Of a stretch of DNA of 64,000 bases, positions 61,046-64,000 are shown in pieces; the stretch's first letter is position 1, and the number at the start of each line of letters is the position of its first letter. This DNA comes from Streptomyces sp. ML-6 (lineage in GTDB: Bacteria; Actinomycetota; Actinomycetes; Streptomycetales; Streptomycetaceae), in the NCBI RefSeq assembly GCF_030116705.1, contig NZ_JAOTIK010000002.1:930001-994000 (forward strand), given 5' to 3'. Both the position numbers and the translations under genes were made by a program. The notes beneath the pieces were generated by a model. It was not told the DNA's origin. It saw only the letters and a list, made by a program, of their open reading frames with translations, and did not search any database.

Positions 61046-61430
61046 CTACGGGCCCGGCAGGGTGCGGGCGCTGGTGAAGACCATGACGTCCCCGACGGAG
61101 AGCCGGCCTTCGTACGCGGCGTGGATCGACCACAGCAGCCCGCCGCCCGCAGCGAGCGCCGACAACGTGCCCAGTCCGGCCCGGTCCGACAGCCCGCGCC
61201 GGACGACGGCCCGCTTCGCTGCGTCGACGGGGCGCCGCTCGGTGATCATGCGGTCGCGCAGGAAGTCACCGATCCCGAACAGCCGCACCTCTTTGGCCCC
61301 CTGAACACTGGAGAGGAGAGTGCCGTAGAAGAAATCGCGCCGTTCGGGGACTCATCCGCCGAACCGCCTCCGCGCGGGCCTGCGCGAGAGACTGATCTCC
61401 GCGGCAAGCGCCGGCGCACCGAACAGGACG
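61046..61430 (-). pseudogene. ABC exporter membrane-domain remnant
   Basis: In two frames I can read ERRDFFYGTLLSSVQGAKEV, RLFGIGDFLRDRM and LSALAAGGGLLWSIHAAYEG, RLSVGDVMVFTSA. This is the middle of the membrane domain of an ABC exporter. The preceding part (VFVVLFGAPALAAEISLS) is in another frame and a stop intervenes. The ATPase domain is absent. Confidence 0.6.
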
Positions 61431-62014
61431 ACGAACACACCGGCTCACGGATCGTTCAGCGCCCACTGCGTGCCCGTGATGAGCCCGGGAATGCCCATCC
61501 GGAGACCGGTAATGACCGTGGCGACCGGGCCGGAGCGCGATTGTGGTGACGGGGTGCGAAAGCTCGTCGAGAACGACTGCTGAAACCAGCTCTTGTATGT
61601 GTACGTCCCGAGCCCGGGGGTGGCTTGAGTTCTGGTGGCCGTGGGGGGCATGGCTTCATATGGTGTGGTCCTTGGGCCGGAACTCGGCGCAGTCGCACGA
61701 ACCGCCGTATCCTCACCGGTCGTTGCCGTAGCTGTCGTTGTTCCAGCTGCTGTGCCCGTAATCGTGAAGGCATAGGGTCGGCTCGCCCCGGGAGTGGTCG
61801 GGCTGTGAGTGCCCGCACGTAGCGCACAGCGGGTGCAGGACCATCGGGGGCAGGAGGGATAGGGCACTGCACACGGCATGGAACGGAACACGGCCCGGTC
61901 CGGCGCGGCACATGGCCCGGCATGGCACAGGGTCCGGCCGGGCACCCGAGTCGTGGGGCACGGTCCTGCTCTGTCAGCCGTTACTGCGGGCGTGCCGCGT
62001 GCGGTGCGCCACGC
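61431..62014. other. Unassigned stretch
   Basis: A minus-strand frame of 166 codons (61445-61945) ends in ATVITGLRMGIPGLITGTQ, which may be more of the ABC exporter, but its front part is Thr/Pro/Arg-rich and unlike a protein domain. I do not call a gene. Confidence 0.3.
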
Positions 62015-62548
62015 TCACGGTTCGTAGGCGAGATCCGTGCCGCCGCTGGCCTCGATCAGCCAGAACAGCGAACCGCTGCCGAACGGCCAGCCGGTGGTGG
62101 CCACCTGGATCCAGCCGCCTCCCGCTTCGTCGGTTCCCGCGTGCCACCACCACCAGCCGCGGTCGCTGCCGGCCCCTTCCCCGGTCGGGTCGAAGCAGTG
62201 CAGCCAATCCGAGAGCGACCACGGCCCCTGGCAGGCGGCCCTCTTCTGTTCCGGCGTCATTGTCCGCCACTGCCGCGACCATGCCTCGGTGTCGAAGGAT
62301 CCATCGGGCTCCGGCTCCGCGGGCTCGGGTGCGCACTGCTGGACGAATCGTTCCGGCAGCAGTGGCTGCCACTGCTCGAATGCGGGCCAGTCGTCTGCCC
62401 GCTCGAGCACGCACGCCAGCGCCGCACGCGCATTGGCAATGACCTGGGCGGGGTCCTCGGCGGCAAACCGGACCTGTACGAGAAACGGCCGCTGCCGACC
62501 GTCCTCGGCCCCCGGCCCGGACCGAAGACGCCGCAGCTCGCCCTTCAT
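62015..62548 (-). CDS. Hypothetical protein, 177 residues
   Basis: Family not recognised. It has good composition with many Trp (AFEQWQPLLPERFVQQ, TEAWSRQWRTMTPEQKRAAC, WSLSDWLHCFDPTGEGAG, GWWWWHAGTDEAGGGWIQ, PFGSGSLFWLIEASGG). No signal peptide. I chose the ATG at 62548 with GGAG 3-4 bases upstream; 17 upstream residues are in frame but do not look conserved. Alone between remnants and a methyltransferase. Confidence 0.6.
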   Translation of the reverse strand: MKGELRRLRSGPGAEDGRQRPFLVQVRFAAEDPAQVIANARAALACVLERADDWPAFEQWQPLLPERFVQQCAPEPAEPEPDGSFDTEAWSRQWRTMTPEQKRAACQGPWSLSDWLHCFDPTGEGAGSDRGWWWWHAGTDEAGGGWIQVATTGWPFGSGSLFWLIEASGGTDLAYEP

Positions 62549-62744
62549 GATCTCCACGGCGAAGAAGTGTGTACCATCACCGGCCTCGCCACACCCCAAT
62601 AACGCCAGACCACGAGGTGCGGCGGCGGACCCGGTGCCCGTACGGTCCGGCCAGGCCAGGTCCTTCCCGGTCCGCTACCTTGTTCATCGTCCGGAACCCC
62701 CTCTGTTTCAGGGGGCGTTGCCTGCCTTCTTCGGCCGGCCGCTG

Positions 62745-63371
62745 TCATTCCGGAAGACGTCGGGCCCAGAACAGGACGTGGCCGTTGTCGCCTTCGGGAA
62801 CGAACTCCTCGTGGATCACGTCAAGTCCGGCCCGTACGAGCCATGCGCGGTTCGTTGCGGCGTCGGCGTGACTCCACCACATCGCGGCCCCACCGCCGAG
62901 CCAGTTCTCATCGGTCCCGGTCCAGGCACGATGCCCGGTGGTGCCCAGGAACCAGCCGCCGGGCCGCAGCCAGGAGGTGATCCGTTCCAGCAGGGGCGGT
63001 TGCTCCTCCACCGGCACATGGATCAGGGCATACATGCAGACGACTGCGTCGAATTTTCCTCGGGGGAACTCCAATTCCGTGGCATCGGCCCGGACGAAGT
63101 CGGCACCCGGCACGAGCTCCCGGGCCCTGCGGATCTGGACCTCGCTGATGTCGACACCCGTCACACGGTGCCCCGCCGCCACCAGGGACCGGGCCACGGG
63201 AACACCGTTGCCGCAACCGACGTCCAGGACCGTGCCCGTCCCGGGAAGCCGACAGAGCAACTCCTCGATCCACGGCCCGTACTTCGTCTCGCTGCCGAAC
63301 GCCCGCTCGTAGTGCCCCGAGAGCACGTCGTACCCGCGACGGACCATTTCCTTCGGATCTCCCACGTCCAC
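62745..63371 (-). CDS. Class I SAM-dependent methyltransferase
   Basis: 208 residues. The UbiE-like opening is VRRGYDVLSGHYERAFG, then motif I TVLDVGCGNGVPVARSL, motif II VTGVDISEVQIRRARELV, motif IV FDAVVCMYALIHVP, and LLERITSWLRPGGWFLGTTGH. The C terminus is LVRAGLDVIHEEFVPEGDNGHVLFWARR. The substrate is unknown. The ATG at 63371 is followed by a family-typical start. Stand-alone gene. Confidence 0.88.
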   Translation of the reverse strand: MDVGDPKEMVRRGYDVLSGHYERAFGSETKYGPWIEELLCRLPGTGTVLDVGCGNGVPVARSLVAAGHRVTGVDISEVQIRRARELVPGADFVRADATELEFPRGKFDAVVCMYALIHVPVEEQPPLLERITSWLRPGGWFLGTTGHRAWTGTDENWLGGGAAMWWSHADAATNRAWLVRAGLDVIHEEFVPEGDNGHVLFWARRLPE

Positions 63372-63593
63372 GCGCGCACGCTACGGCGCGCCTGCCAGGA
63401 TCGCGACCGCTTATCGCCCAGGTCCGTGGGTGGTTTTCCCTTCTTCGAAGTCCGTCTCTGGGATTCCCCGCTCGATGTCCTGCGCGACAGCTACGCAGGC
63501 GGAGAGCCCGCCATCGGTGGCACCCGGTGCGTGTCGGCGGTCTTCGAATGCAACGCATGGTTCAACGCGGTGACCTGCGGTGACCTGCGGGGA

Positions 63594-63751
63594 CCTTTGG
63601 TGGCAAGGCCGTGTTCGACGCGGCGATCTTCCAGGGCGACGGCTGGTTCGAGGGGGCGGTCTTCGAGGGCTGCGCCCGGTTCACGGAGGAGACCTTCAAT
63701 GCCGTCGAGGGCCTGCGCTCGGCCAGGTTCAGGTGCGATCCGGCGACCTGA
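63594..63751 (+). pseudogene. Pentapeptide-repeat protein fragment
   Basis: The plus frame reads GGKAVFDAAIFQGDGWFEGA, then VFEGCARFTEETFNAVEGL and a stop, with the A/F-x-x-A/G-x-F spacing of pentapeptide repeats. Just before, VSAVFECNAWFNAV (about 63540-63580) is related but in a different frame. Only the tail of the gene is left. Confidence 0.5.
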
Positions 63752-64000
63752 GGGGGCAGCCTCGGCCCCTCGGCCCTCAGCCTTTGCCTCTCGCCTCTCG
63801 GCCCTTGGTTTCGGAAGGTTCTTCGTGACGTGGATGTGGCGGTTCGGTGCCCGGCAGGGCCTGCCGGGAGTGTGGTGGAAGGGGGCTGCAGATGATCGGC
63901 ATGGGCGGCATCGATGTCTTCCCCGGCCTGGATGCAGGCAGGGGCGAACACCGTGTCATTGCCGTCCTCTTCCCTTGCCTCCAATGGCATGTGCTGATGT
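63752..64000. other. End of window, no gene seen
   Basis: No frame looks protein-like. The window ends in the gap. Confidence 0.4.

Noticed and set aside
61445..61945. 166-codon minus-strand frame
   Set aside because: Front part is low complexity and the end may belong to the decayed ABC exporter; not enough to call a gene.

Overview
This is high-GC (about 70% or more) actinobacterial DNA, almost certainly from a Streptomyces chromosome. Evidence: strong third-position GC bias with long antisense shadow frames, frequent GTG starts, AGGAGG-type ribosome binding sites, and families typical of the genus (PadR plus permease-prefix pairs, I36 inhibitor, DUF5713, DUF6083, DUF2867, mycothiol-dependent isomerase, LAXTG-anchored protease). 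The gene mix is accessory: many regulator-plus-target pairs, secreted enzymes, and an unusual number of broken genes. I see no transposase, integrase, CRISPR array, rRNA or obvious biosynthetic cluster.

Layout. 0-6 kb: end of an FtsX-type permease, two SMI1/KNR4 genes, a maleylpyruvate-isomerase-type enzyme, an epoxide hydrolase-like enzyme, and a ketosynthase divergent from a HutC-type GntR. 6-12 kb: secreted I36 inhibitor, a frameshifted FCD GntR, a comB gene broken by a 122-bp tandem duplication, and a prephenate dehydratase resembling the alphaproteobacterial form. 12-20 kb: a 766-residue solenoid/LRR/TPR protein, a PadR/permease-prefix pair, an oversized tRNA-like element, a TetR/methyltransferase divergon and a frameshifted hydrolase. 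20-30 kb: a GntR-TetR hybrid regulator facing an MFS pump, a second MFS/GntR pair, a VOC protein, a tandem-PepSY protein and a secreted beta-helix protein. 30-41 kb: a kinase P-loop fragment fused to DUF6083, a lipase-like hydrolase, an O-methyltransferase, a sortase-anchored trypsin, a TetR controlling a DUF2867-DUF2867-PlsC operon, and an acyl-CoA oxidase. 41-49 kb: two secreted murein peptidases, an ArsR-SulP operon facing YjdM, and a Tat-exported phospholipase C.

50-58 kb is the most interesting block. A TetR gene and three divergent or nearby transcription units share one 21-bp dyad operator with half-sites of the type AAYRTGAG/CTCATGTT: a GH1 beta-glycosidase, a GH36 alpha-galactosidase coupled to an MFS importer, and a secreted metal-dependent hydrolase with a discoidin domain. 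The last two also share a copied promoter. I infer a single-input glycoside-use regulon. 58-64 kb holds a secreted SnoaL-like protein, two hypothetical proteins, a methyltransferase and several gene remnants.

Two window-wide patterns stand out. First, inverted-repeat operators sit between most regulator/target pairs. Second, GC-rich tandem arrays (10-33 bp units, 2-8 copies) fill many intergenic gaps and often run across stop codons into the 3' ends of genes. Several single-base frameshifts lie in C/G runs, so sequencing error must be excluded before calling those genes dead.
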